Below are positions 15,750 to 22,434 of a DNA stretch of 40,166 nucleotides, piece after piece. A program made the position numbers and the translations under genes. The first letter of the stretch is position 1; every line of letters begins with the position of its first letter. Location of the stretch: positions 1-40,166 of the forward strand of contig JAFVAL010000064.1 of the NCBI GenBank assembly GCA_017480565.1. The letters are read 5' to 3'. Origin of the DNA: Lachnospiraceae bacterium (lineage in GTDB: Bacteria > Bacillota > Clostridia > Lachnospirales > Lachnospiraceae). The notes under the pieces were generated by a model that was given only the letters and a program-made list of their open reading frames with translations, made no database searches and was not told where the DNA came from.

Positions 15750-16262
15750 TTAGTCTCCTGCGTCGCGTGTTCGATCCACCAAAATCTTCGCCAAAATATT
15801 GAGGAACAAAATTGCATGTAAGATAATCAGTAGAACAATAAACCAATGCTCAAGGTTCAATCCATCCTGAAAATAAACCAGCGCAATAAAGAAAATACCG
15901 CTCCACAGGTGCCCATTTAACCCAGACTTGCGATGATCAGAATTGATAAACATTGCATCCTTCCAAATACAATAAATCTGGAAAAACAGATAAACCGCAA
16001 ACCAACCAGCGATAAACCAGGAAATTGCCTGTGTCTGTAATACTGGCCAAAACAAGCATGCAAATGGATAAAGAACAGTGTACACAAAGACTAGTGCAAA
16101 GCAGTACTTGTAAGCTTTTCCTTGTATCAAGATCTGACGCTCGTCAACATAGTCAGGCCTTGCTTCCCCACGTTCCCTGGCTTCTCGATCTAGATATCCA
16201 AGTAGAACTCCACACGCTAAAACAATCGGTGTCAAAATCATAAACGCTATCTTTCCAGCCAT
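15750..16262 (-). CDS. Small membrane protein, third of three tandem relatives
   Basis: A 170-residue protein with about five hydrophobic helices: residues 4-22, 50-75, 80-100, 115-133 and 138-160. It shares with the two upstream genes the PDYVDERQ/EADERQ motif just after the first helix, an IWKD or LWKD motif in the middle, and the overall helix spacing. It is the most diverged of the three. These proteins occur in Firmicutes beside a small XRE repressor, as here. I cannot name a function; a membrane sensor or partner of the regulator is a guess. The AGGAG ribosome site is about ten bases before the ATG. Confidence 0.75.
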   Translation of the reverse strand: MAGKIAFMILTPIVLACGVLLGYLDREARERGEARPDYVDERQILIQGKAYKYCFALVFVYTVLYPFACLFWPVLQTQAISWFIAGWFAVYLFFQIYCIWKDAMFINSDHRKSGLNGHLWSGIFFIALVYFQDGLNLEHWFIVLLIILHAILFLNILAKILVDRTRDAGD

Positions 16263-16269
16263 ATCACTT

Positions 16270-16836
16270 CTACTCCTCCGTCAGATCTTCTTCTGCATCC
16301 TTTTCTTCCTGTTTCCAGTCAAACCACCACTTAAGGGCAATGCTGACCGTGGCAGAGATGCTCAGAATTGCAAACAATCCCACAAACCATAACCCACTTG
16401 AAAAGTATTCCTTCATCGGGTACTTCTCTCCAAAGTAGTTGTAATAATTCACGATGTCTTTTAACAACCACACATGAATTCCGATCATTAGAATTGATCC
16501 GATCAATAAAAGAACAAAACCTTTTTCCTTGCTCTGCTTTGTTGAGAGAGCGGCGTCATTCCAGAGATTATAATGAAACATAACGATTACTGCAATCAAC
16601 ATTCCAGCTGCAATAATATGCATGATGTTATTCATCGGAATCGTACCAACGCGGCACAATACAAATACTGCAATAACAACAAAGTATAAGATATAAAAAC
16701 CAATCTTATATGAGATCAACAGGTGTTTTTGCTGCCGTTCATCAGCCTCACCCTCCGTCTCTTTTCTCCGTTTGCTCCCCCAAAGAGACGAAACAAGTCC
16801 GGTAATAAGCAGAAGCAATAGATATTTCCAGTCCAT
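16270..16836 (-). CDS. Small membrane protein, second of three tandem relatives
   Basis: A 188-residue membrane protein. Its start MDWKYLLLLLITGLV is a short anchor, followed by a basic stretch, then GEADERQQKHLLISYKIGFYILYF and further helices. It ends in STVSIALKWWFDWKQEEKDAEED. The region from ADERQ through YKIGFY and the last 25 residues are almost the same as in the gene at 16880, while the middle is diverged. The last 65 bases of strong similarity are identical in DNA (16286-16350 and 16887-16951). AAGGAG six bases before the ATG is the ribosome site. It lies 43 bases after the upstream gene and 7 before the next. Confidence 0.78.
   Translation of the reverse strand: MDWKYLLLLLITGLVSSLWGSKRRKETEGEADERQQKHLLISYKIGFYILYFVVIAVFVLCRVGTIPMNNIMHIIAAGMLIAVIVMFHYNLWNDAALSTKQSKEKGFVLLLIGSILMIGIHVWLLKDIVNYYNYFGEKYPMKEYFSSGLWFVGLFAILSISATVSIALKWWFDWKQEEKDAEEDLTEE
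16286..16350. repeat. 65-bp exact repeat, copy A
   Basis: Identical base for base to 16887-16951. It encodes the C-terminal VSIALKWWFDWKQEEKDAEE part of the 188-residue protein. Flanking sequence differs at once on both sides. Confidence 0.9.
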
Positions 16837-16879
16837 CTTCTTCTCCTTTAAATTGTTTATCTAGATTATTTGCTTTGTT

Positions 16880-17449
16880 TTATCCCTCTTCTTCTGCATC
16901 CTTTTCTTCCTGTTTCCAGTCAAACCACCACTTAAGGGCAATGCTGACCGTAGATGCAAGCAAGAATACACTCAATAGGACGAGATACCAATCTCCATAC
17001 GAGAAGAACTCATTCCAAGAATACTTAAGATCAAAGTAGTTATAATAATCCACATGATCTCTGATCGTAAAGATGGCGAACCCGATACAACCCATGCTTT
17101 CAATGATGTGCCAAAAAAGCAGCTTTTCCTCTCCTTGCCTTGTAGGATACGTTGCATCCTTCCATAGTTTGTAGTGCTCTACTGCCATATACGTAATGAA
17201 GATCCATATAAGCACAACCAAGGCCACTGCTTTCTGAGATGGCTTCCCCGTAATAAACGCACCGATCACGAAGAAGGCCATACACGATAACATATAAAAG
17301 CCGATCTTATAAGAAAGCAGGCGATATCTTTCCTGCCGCTCATCGGCCTCGCCAACCAATTCCTTTCTTCGGTCTTTGCCAGCGAAGGCCATACCTGCAA
17401 TAATCAGGGCTGTTACAAGTAACAAGCCCCAAGAAACTTGTCCGTCCAT
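16880..17449 (-). CDS. Small membrane protein, first of three tandem relatives
   Basis: A 189-residue membrane protein with helices near residues 7-25, 50-68, 75-95, 115-132 and 150-172. GEADERQERYRLLSYKIGFY follows the first helix. It ends in STVSIALKWWFDWKQEEKDAEEEG, as in its neighbour. The ATG ending at 17449 has GGAG exactly six bases upstream and aligns with the start of the 188-residue relative. The frame runs 22 codons further up, but that part is the hairpin-rich leader. It is the first gene of the operon (three membrane proteins, XRE) behind the promoter at 17638-17666 and a leader of about 180 nt with three hairpins. Confidence 0.78.
   Translation of the reverse strand: MDGQVSWGLLLVTALIIAGMAFAGKDRRKELVGEADERQERYRLLSYKIGFYMLSCMAFFVIGAFITGKPSQKAVALVVLIWIFITYMAVEHYKLWKDATYPTRQGEEKLLFWHIIESMGCIGFAIFTIRDHVDYYNYFDLKYSWNEFFSYGDWYLVLLSVFLLASTVSIALKWWFDWKQEEKDAEEEG
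16887..16951. repeat. 65-bp exact repeat, copy B
   Basis: Identical to 16286-16350. It encodes the same C-terminal segment in the 189-residue protein. Confidence 0.9.
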
Positions 17450-17455
17450 ACTACT

Positions 17456-17590
17456 CTCCATTCCGGAGCGTTTTACGCGACGAGGTGATGAGAAATTGCA
17501 AGTGCAATTTCTCATCTGCCATCAGGTCTATTTGTGACGCTCCGGCACAAATAGACAGTGACGAAAAATGCATATCAATGCATTTTTCAC
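17456..17590 (-). promoter_or_regulatory. Three-hairpin leader with possible pseudoknot at the ribosome site
   Basis: In minus-strand order the leader has: an 11-bp hairpin (17563-17573 with 17578-17588); an 11-bp hairpin GTCTATTTGTG/CACAAATAGAC (17526-17536 with 17546-17556); a 14-bp hairpin (17487-17500 with 17503-17516); then the segment 17463-17471, then the GGAG ribosome site (17456-17459). The nine loop bases of the second hairpin, 17537-17545, are the exact complement of 17463-17471. That same segment contains CTCC, which can pair with the GGAG ribosome site across five bases. Loop pairing and ribosome-site pairing would exclude each other, which looks like a translational switch. All pairings are read directly; the function is inferred. 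Confidence 0.6.
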
Positions 17591-17637
17591 ACTTCCCTCC
17601 CACACAGTTTCATATCACATTCGAAGCTTCTATCTAT

Positions 17638-17666
17638 ATACTATCTTTTGCCTTACATTTTGTCAA
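17638..17666 (-). promoter_or_regulatory. Promoter of the membrane-protein/XRE operon
   Basis: Consensus TTGACA (17661-17666), a 17-base spacer and TAGTAT (17638-17643) on the minus strand. The predicted start is near 17630. Confidence 0.7.
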
Positions 17667-17685
17667 TTATATTTTACATTTTGTC
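17653..17685. promoter_or_regulatory. Paired direct repeats, candidate XRE operators
   Basis: TTACATTTTGTC occurs at 17653-17664 and again at 17674-17685, exactly 21 bases apart, or two helical turns. The first copy overlaps the -35 box. Same-face direct repeats over a -35 box are a common layout for a repressor site. The likely binder is the XRE protein at 15548. Confidence 0.5.
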
Positions 17686-17690
17686 GATGC

Positions 17691-18166
17691 CTATGGTTTT
17701 CTCATCTAATCTTTTTCTCACGATTTTTCTAAACTTGATCCACATTCCACAATTTCGAGACGTCAGATCAAGTCGTCTCACGCTTGCTTAAGCTTGTTTT
17801 ATCTAAGAGGTCATATTCTTTAAAACAGGATCAAAGCCGCTTTGCGCGGCTTGATCCTGTTTTAAGAAAAACTATTCTGTTGGATAAACAAGCCCTCTCA
17901 GACTATACTCTAGCTTTATCTTTACAGGACGTTTTAGTGAAAAAGATCAATTTCGCCAAACACACTGCGACAAGATTGATCCAAAAGAACAAAACCACGC
18001 CAACAAGATAAAAAAGCCTCAGAGGACGCCCCATCACACAGCAAGTACGCCCAAAGGATGCCCCCACCCACAGCCAATAATCCCAAAGAAACCTCAAAAC
18101 CGAGGCCAAAAGCCCCCACGCAAAAAGAGCACCTTGCCCTCACGAACAAGATGCCCTCTTCACTTT
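17691..18166. other. Intergenic region without a confident gene
   Basis: This stretch holds a 20-bp hairpin (17820-17865, listed separately), a GAGACG/CGTCTC dyad near 17755-17777 and a G-rich minus strand. Two overlapping minus-strand frames (17903-18109 and 17934-18203) are hydrophobic but start from TTG or GTG-like codons without a ribosome site and have unusual Cys/Trp/Phe-rich composition. I do not accept them as genes. A decayed membrane-protein gene is possible. Confidence 0.5.
17820..17865. terminator. Long hairpin, probable bidirectional terminator
   Basis: A 15-bp perfect stem (17820-17834 with 17851-17865), one bulged A, a further 5 bp (GCCGC/GCGGC) and a 5-nt loop. The outer stem starts with TTAAAA and ends TTTTAA, so either strand reads a GC core followed by T-rich bases. 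It lies 300 nt past the 60-residue gene. Confidence 0.6.
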
Positions 18167-18349
18167 CTACATCCCTGTAATAAACATCACAAGCATCCAC
18201 CACAAGAAAAGCGTCAACAAAAGCACTGCAATTCCCAAAGCCGTATACTTGCTTTCCTCCGTCTTTGCGCCTTTCATAAAAAGATAGATGCTAAGAAACA
18301 CCAACGCCACGGTCACCGGAATGACCACAATAGCCATAAAGCCTACCAT
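18167..18349 (-). CDS. 60-residue membrane protein
   Basis: A tiny protein with two hydrophobic helices, residues 5-26 and 36-57, separated by a short charged loop KGAKTEESKY. It starts with an ATG that has GGAGG seven bases upstream, three bases past the stop of the XRE gene. This spacing and ribosome site, in an operon with an XRE regulator and a DUF2975 protein, are the main reasons for calling it. No family is recognised. Confidence 0.65.
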   Translation of the reverse strand: MVGFMAIVVIPVTVALVFLSIYLFMKGAKTEESKYTALGIAVLLLTLFLWWMLVMFITGM

Positions 18350-18352
18350 GCA

Positions 18353-18580
18353 TCAACCTCCGTTTTCGTCTACCGTGCGGTATTCCAGCAAGTCTCCCGG
18401 CTGGCACTCTAAAGCTTCACAGAGTTTCTCAAGTGTTGTCACTTTCACTGCCTTGGCTTTTCCGTTTTTTAAGATTGACATGTTCGCCAATGTAATTCCC
18501 ACCTTATCTGCGAGCTCGGAGACGCTCATCTTGCGTTTCGCAAGCATCACATCGATATTGAAAATAATCTCACCCTTCAT
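18353..18580 (-). CDS. XRE-family regulator (DUF2975-associated type)
   Basis: A 75-residue Cro/C1-type HTH protein. The core is IDVMLAKRKMSVSELADKVGITLANMSILKNGKAKAVKVTTLEKLCEALECQPGDLLEY. The form with ITxANxSxLKNGKAKAVxxxTLxxxCxxLxCQPGDLLEY is characteristic of the small regulators found next to DUF2975 membrane proteins (YozG-like). The ATG ending at 18580 has GGGGGT seven bases upstream. It begins 18 bases after the DUF2975 stop and is probably the repressor of this operon. Confidence 0.93.
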   Translation of the reverse strand: MKGEIIFNIDVMLAKRKMSVSELADKVGITLANMSILKNGKAKAVKVTTLEKLCEALECQPGDLLEYRTVDENGG

Positions 18581-18598
18581 CACGATCACCCCCACCAG

Positions 18599-19078
18599 TT
18601 AAATGGTCAGATCGCTCTGGTCTTGCAGCTCTGCGGCCTTGCCGACCAGATACGAGAGTGCTGCTGCCATGATCGCAATCGCGGCACCGATGAGTGACAC
18701 AAAAAGGCTCATAAGCAGAACGCCCGGATGACTCATGCTAAGAAATCCCAAGACAAAATTGCCGACGAAGAAGAATGCCGCATCTCCCGCTGCCAGCCAG
18801 GAAATCCAAGAAAGATGCTTCGCATTCTCTCTGGTAAATGCAAGGTCCTTCCCGATACTATCCACAACCTGCCAAGCATGCACTAACGCAATGTAGCAAG
18901 GAATCGCCGTGAGCGAAATAAAGATCAGCCAAGGCCAGAAGCAATATGCAAACTCCGGATTTGCCTCTGCAATCTCCTTACCTAACTCTGGCACTGCATA
19001 ACAGTAGACAAATGCACCGATGAGCGCAACGCCAACCAAAATTACCTTTAACCATCTGGAAAATGTTTTCTGTTTCAC
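18599..19078 (-). CDS. DUF2975 membrane protein
   Basis: A protein of about 159 residues with four membrane helices, at about 10-30, 45-68, 95-117 and 123-148 (SWISWLAAGDAAFFFVGNFVLGFL and HPGVLLMSLFVSLIGAAIAIMAAALSYLVGKAAELQDQSDLTI). The ending GKAAELQDQSDLTI, with ENDLTI-like residues, is typical of DUF2975. Function is unknown; members are nearly always followed by a small XRE regulator, as here. GGAGG lies seven bases before a GTG ending at 19078, and only one base before an ATG ending at 19084, so the GTG is the better start despite being less common. Confidence 0.88.
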   Translation of the reverse strand: MKQKTFSRWLKVILVGVALIGAFVYCYAVPELGKEIAEANPEFAYCFWPWLIFISLTAIPCYIALVHAWQVVDSIGKDLAFTRENAKHLSWISWLAAGDAAFFFVGNFVLGFLSMSHPGVLLMSLFVSLIGAAIAIMAAALSYLVGKAAELQDQSDLTI

Positions 19079-19132
19079 AAACATACCTCCCAACCAAGTG
19101 TGTTTTGATTTGTAACTCTCTGTTACGCTCTG

Positions 19133-19161
19133 ATCATAACACGCCCCATCATAAAATGCAA
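19133..19161 (-). promoter_or_regulatory. Promoter of the DUF2975 operon
   Basis: On the minus strand, TATGAT (19133-19138) with an upstream TG (extended -10), a 17-base spacer and a weak -35, TTGCAT (19156-19161). The -35 falls inside the long palindrome at 19154-19200. Confidence 0.5.
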
Positions 19162-19200
19162 CAATTATTTATCGTTTTTCGATAAATAATTGTTGCATTT
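19154..19200. repeat. Perfect 21-bp inverted repeat with 5-nt spacer
   Basis: The arms at 19154-19174 and 19180-19200 are exact reverse complements around TTTTT. They are A/T-rich with CGATAAATAATTGTTGCAT as core. It lies 16 bases past the nucleoside-kinase stop and over the -35 of the DUF2975 promoter, so it may be both a terminator and an operator. Confidence 0.75.
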
Positions 19201-19216
19201 AAATAATTCTTAAGAT

Positions 19217-20869
19217 TCACCCCACTGGGAAGATGCTTCCGCCGATAAACTCGCGTACCAGGCTGTTTCTTGGCACATCTTCGCACGAAAGTCCAAGGAA
19301 ATATTCCAGAAACTTTAGAAGCCTCTTTGCCTCCGGATATTCCGGAGCATCGGTCGGGATCGCGAACAACAACGGTTCTGCAAATGTCTTTAGCACCGCC
19401 AGTTCATAGAGCGAAGCTGAGTTAAACATCACGTCCGCTTCTTCCTGGAACGGGAAGATGTGTCTCTCCTCGCCGCGGCGCACCGACTGCCATCTGGCAA
19501 TGGTTTCCTGCGCAGAGATGCCTCGTGTTCTTGCATCGCGCACCATGCGCCGGATCTCACGGTTATCTGTGGTCGGAATGCGGTTGTGCTCATCGATGTT
19601 GAGCGCAGTCACAGCACTGATATAGACCTTAAAATTATCTTCCGCCGGAATCGCGTAGGAAAGCTTGTCGTTCAGTCCGTGAATGCCTTCCATGACCAAG
19701 ACATCGCCTTTTCCCATCGCCAGAGAATTGCCGTGGAATTCCTGCTTTCCGATCTTGAAATTAAACGTCGGCATCTTAACGCGCTCGCCGCGAAGCAGGC
19801 GTACCATATGGTCGTTGAATTCTTCAATGTCAAGCGCTTCCAGGCACTCAAAATCATACTCTCCGTTCTCATCCTTCGGCGTAAGCTCGCGGTCCAGGAA
19901 ATAATTATCGATCGCGATCGGATGTGCCTTCAGGCCCACATTGCCCAGCTGAATCGAGAGTCGGTGCGAGAACGAAGTCTTACCGGACGAGGAAGGCCCC
20001 GCGATCATCACGATCCTGCGGTTTTCTTCCTTGATCTGCCTGGCAATCTCACCGATGAGATGCTCCTGATAGGCCTCGGAGGCAAGGATGATGTCCCGTC
20101 CCTCCCCGCGGGTGATCGCATCATTTAGCGCTGCCACGGTCGGTACACCGATGTTCTTGCCCCACTCATTGCTGCGCTCCATCGTGGCAAATAACTTCTG
20201 CGGTACGTTCAGTTCTCCTGGCACCGTCGGATCCGTTCTCTTCGGCAAAAGAAGCATCACGCCGCGCTCCATTTTCACCAAATCAAACACAGAGACCTGC
20301 CCCGCACTCGCGGGCATATACCCATAAAAATAATCGACATAATTTCCCAGACGGTACATATTTGTCGTCGAAGATCGCCGGTAATGGAAGAGCCGCTCCT
20401 TATCCACCATCCGGTGATGGTGAAACAGTTCGATCACCTCATCCGTGGACATCTTGGACTTGCCAAACAGCTCATCCTCGCGGACGTACCGCTCCATCGT
20501 TGCTTTCACCTGCGCAACGTTCTCTTCGGTCAGCTCCTCCGGCTTCTCCACCGAGAAATAAAGCCCATCGCCCAGAGAATACTCAAGCTTGACCACGCCA
20601 AGCTTTCTCCCGTAGACGTGCACCAGCGCACGAAGTAGCATCATCGTCGCGCCGCGCTCATAGGTCTTTCGCCCGTCCGGATCCAAAATCGTAAGGAAAG
20701 ACAGCTCCCCGTCCATCTTCACTTTTTTATTTAGCTCCACCAGCTTCTGACCCACCTTTGCCAGCAAGATCGGGGCCGGGTACTGATGCTGTACCTGCTC
20801 CGCCAGGCAGCGATAATTCATGCCATCCGGGACTTCCCAGGGCTCCCCTTGATATGTTAAATGAACCAT
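19217..20869 (-). CDS. TGS-domain nucleoside (uridine-kinase-like) kinase
   Basis: A 550-residue fusion found widely in Clostridia. Residues 1-65 form a TGS domain of the threonyl-tRNA synthetase kind. Residues 70-270 match the synthetase's second N-terminal domain, with RALVHVYGRKLGVVKLEYSLGDGLYFSVE and ELFHHHRMVDKERLFHYRRSST. The C-terminal 260 residues are a uridine-kinase/phosphoribulokinase P-loop kinase: VMIAGPSSSGKTSFSHRLSIQL (Walker A), IAIDNYFLDRE, LVMEGIHGLND, and SAVTALNIDEHNRIPTTDNREIRRMVRD. No aminoacylation core is present. The substrate is presumably a nucleoside. GGAGG lies six bases before the ATG. It is the last gene of the trmK operon, 11 bases past the Nif3-like gene. Confidence 0.93.
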   Translation of the reverse strand: MVHLTYQGEPWEVPDGMNYRCLAEQVQHQYPAPILLAKVGQKLVELNKKVKMDGELSFLTILDPDGRKTYERGATMMLLRALVHVYGRKLGVVKLEYSLGDGLYFSVEKPEELTEENVAQVKATMERYVREDELFGKSKMSTDEVIELFHHHRMVDKERLFHYRRSSTTNMYRLGNYVDYFYGYMPASAGQVSVFDLVKMERGVMLLLPKRTDPTVPGELNVPQKLFATMERSNEWGKNIGVPTVAALNDAITRGEGRDIILASEAYQEHLIGEIARQIKEENRRIVMIAGPSSSGKTSFSHRLSIQLGNVGLKAHPIAIDNYFLDRELTPKDENGEYDFECLEALDIEEFNDHMVRLLRGERVKMPTFNFKIGKQEFHGNSLAMGKGDVLVMEGIHGLNDKLSYAIPAEDNFKVYISAVTALNIDEHNRIPTTDNREIRRMVRDARTRGISAQETIARWQSVRRGEERHIFPFQEEADVMFNSASLYELAVLKTFAEPLLFAIPTDAPEYPEAKRLLKFLEYFLGLSCEDVPRNSLVREFIGGSIFPVG

Positions 20870-20879
20870 ACTCGCCTCC

Positions 20880-21662
20880 TCAAATGTATTGATAAGGGCT
20901 CTTCTCCTGAGCCACCTTCACTTCCAGTTCAAGCGATGCAAGCGCATTCGCGAGCGTATACGCCACAAATCGCTCAGTCCCGTAATGCCCCGCGTCGATC
21001 AAAGCAAGCCCTTCGTCCAGCGCATCGATGACACAGTGATGATCGAGATCACCGGAAATGAGTACCTCGCTGCCGGCTCTCTTCGCGAACTTCACCATGC
21101 TCTTGCCGGAACCGGTCGAGAGCGCCGCGCGCGTTACTCTCTGCTCCGGGTCTCCGATTAGCCGCACGGTATCGATCGCAAATGCTTCCTTCACCAGCTC
21201 GCAGAGCTCCCGCAGCGTCATTTCCCGCGCCAGGATGCCCGCTCTTCCGATCCCGCAAGGTGCTCCTTCAGGACCTGCCGCCGGGCTCTCCTCTAACATC
21301 ACAGTCTCCGTTAAACCAATCTTATCTGCCGCTTCCTCCGCCATCACGCAGGCATCACAGTTGGTATGCATGGCAAAATAAGAAATGTCTGCGCGAATCA
21401 ATTTGATGATCTTATGTCCAACCAGTTCTTCCCAGACCACACGCTTCACTGGCGAGAAAATCATCGGATGGTGCGTCACCAAAAGATCTGCGCCCCAGGC
21501 GATCGCCTGATCGATCACGCCTTCCGTGGCATCAAGCGCGGTCATGACCTTCAGCACATCCTTGTCCTCGCGCCCCACCAGAAGACCGACGTTATCCCAA
21601 CTCTGTGCGGTCGCCTCCGGCGCAAGCTCCCGCAGAAACTCCATCACTTCTCTACATTTCAT
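20880..21662 (-). CDS. Nif3-like dinuclear metal centre protein
   Basis: A 260-residue Nif3/YqfO-family protein, the short form without a PII-like insert. The metal-ligand blocks are WDNVGLLVGRED near residue 20, LLVTHHPMIFSPVKRV near 65 (the HH pair), FAMHTNCD near 100, and a C-terminal DAGHYGTERFV (His and Glu ligands). Despite the frequent annotation as GTP cyclohydrolase, the role of the family is unproven. The start ATG ending at 21662 overlaps the end of trmK by 11 bases; GGAGG lies about 12 bases before it. The trmK-nif3 pairing is a standard Firmicute gene order. Confidence 0.93.
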   Translation of the reverse strand: MKCREVMEFLRELAPEATAQSWDNVGLLVGREDKDVLKVMTALDATEGVIDQAIAWGADLLVTHHPMIFSPVKRVVWEELVGHKIIKLIRADISYFAMHTNCDACVMAEEAADKIGLTETVMLEESPAAGPEGAPCGIGRAGILAREMTLRELCELVKEAFAIDTVRLIGDPEQRVTRAALSTGSGKSMVKFAKRAGSEVLISGDLDHHCVIDALDEGLALIDAGHYGTERFVAYTLANALASLELEVKVAQEKSPYQYI

Positions 21663-22380
21663 AATACGATAACGCCTCCCTTCGGTATGCCTGCTCTCTC
21701 TCAAGTTCTATGATTCTCTCCTCGTGGCCGCCCTTTGCATGCAGCGCAGAGAGGATGTCTTCAAACTTCTGATACTCTCTTTCCAAAAATGCTTTCAGCA
21801 CCGGATTGTGCTCAAAAAGCAAAAATCTACCATATCGATACTCGGTCGGATTCTCCCATGCGGCTCTGGTAAATGCGTCATTATCACTTGGTTCTACACA
21901 TGTCGTAAGATTTCTACAGGAAAACATCATATAATGCTTCCCGTCATCAAGCACCATATCCTCTGCGTCGATTGCAAAGCCTAATGAGAAGATCTCCTCC
22001 CGCACCCTTGCAACCTCCGACTGCGGCTGCAGAACGAGCTGATCGCACGCTTCTAACACTTCCGGGTGTTCTTTCAAAATTCGAAGCATCAGATCCCCGC
22101 CCATGCCGGCAATCACCACCGCCTGAACTTCCCCGGGCGCAAGTCCCTCCAGTCCGTCTGAGAGTCTCGTCTCAATCTTCTCAGATAGCCCTTCTTCGCA
22201 AATGTTTTCCCTCGCGCAAGACAACGGCCCCGGCCGCACATCCATCGCGATCACGTGCTTTGCAACATTCCTCTTTACCAGATCGATCGAGACATAGCCG
22301 TGATCACAGCCGACATCCGCCAGGCAGTCCACCTCACGAACCAACGCAGACACCGCCTGCATTCGCAACGATAAGTTCAT
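21652..22380 (-). CDS. trmK: tRNA (adenine-22-N1)-methyltransferase
   Basis: A 242-residue SAM-dependent methyltransferase of the TrmK family, which makes m1A22 in tRNA. The SAM motif is LADVGCDHGYVSIDLV (residues 20-35), followed by AMDVRPGPLSCARENI, the ISDGL-like RLSDGLEGL, and the catalytic loop AVVIAGMGGDLMLRIL. LVLQPQSEVARVREEI is also diagnostic. The C-terminal helices carry a coiled segment, the usual tRNA-binding arm. It is translationally coupled to the Nif3-like gene downstream. Confidence 0.95.
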   Translation of the reverse strand: MNLSLRMQAVSALVREVDCLADVGCDHGYVSIDLVKRNVAKHVIAMDVRPGPLSCARENICEEGLSEKIETRLSDGLEGLAPGEVQAVVIAGMGGDLMLRILKEHPEVLEACDQLVLQPQSEVARVREEIFSLGFAIDAEDMVLDDGKHYMMFSCRNLTTCVEPSDNDAFTRAAWENPTEYRYGRFLLFEHNPVLKAFLEREYQKFEDILSALHAKGGHEERIIELEREQAYRREALSYYEM

Positions 22381-22434
22381 TTCTCTGATTCCTATTACCT
22401 ATCAAATGTATGATTTCACCAAACAGGGAATTCT

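Noticed and set aside
17903-18203. Two overlapping hydrophobic minus-strand frames
   Set aside because: No ribosome site, odd Cys/Trp-rich composition and non-ATG starts; at most a decayed gene.
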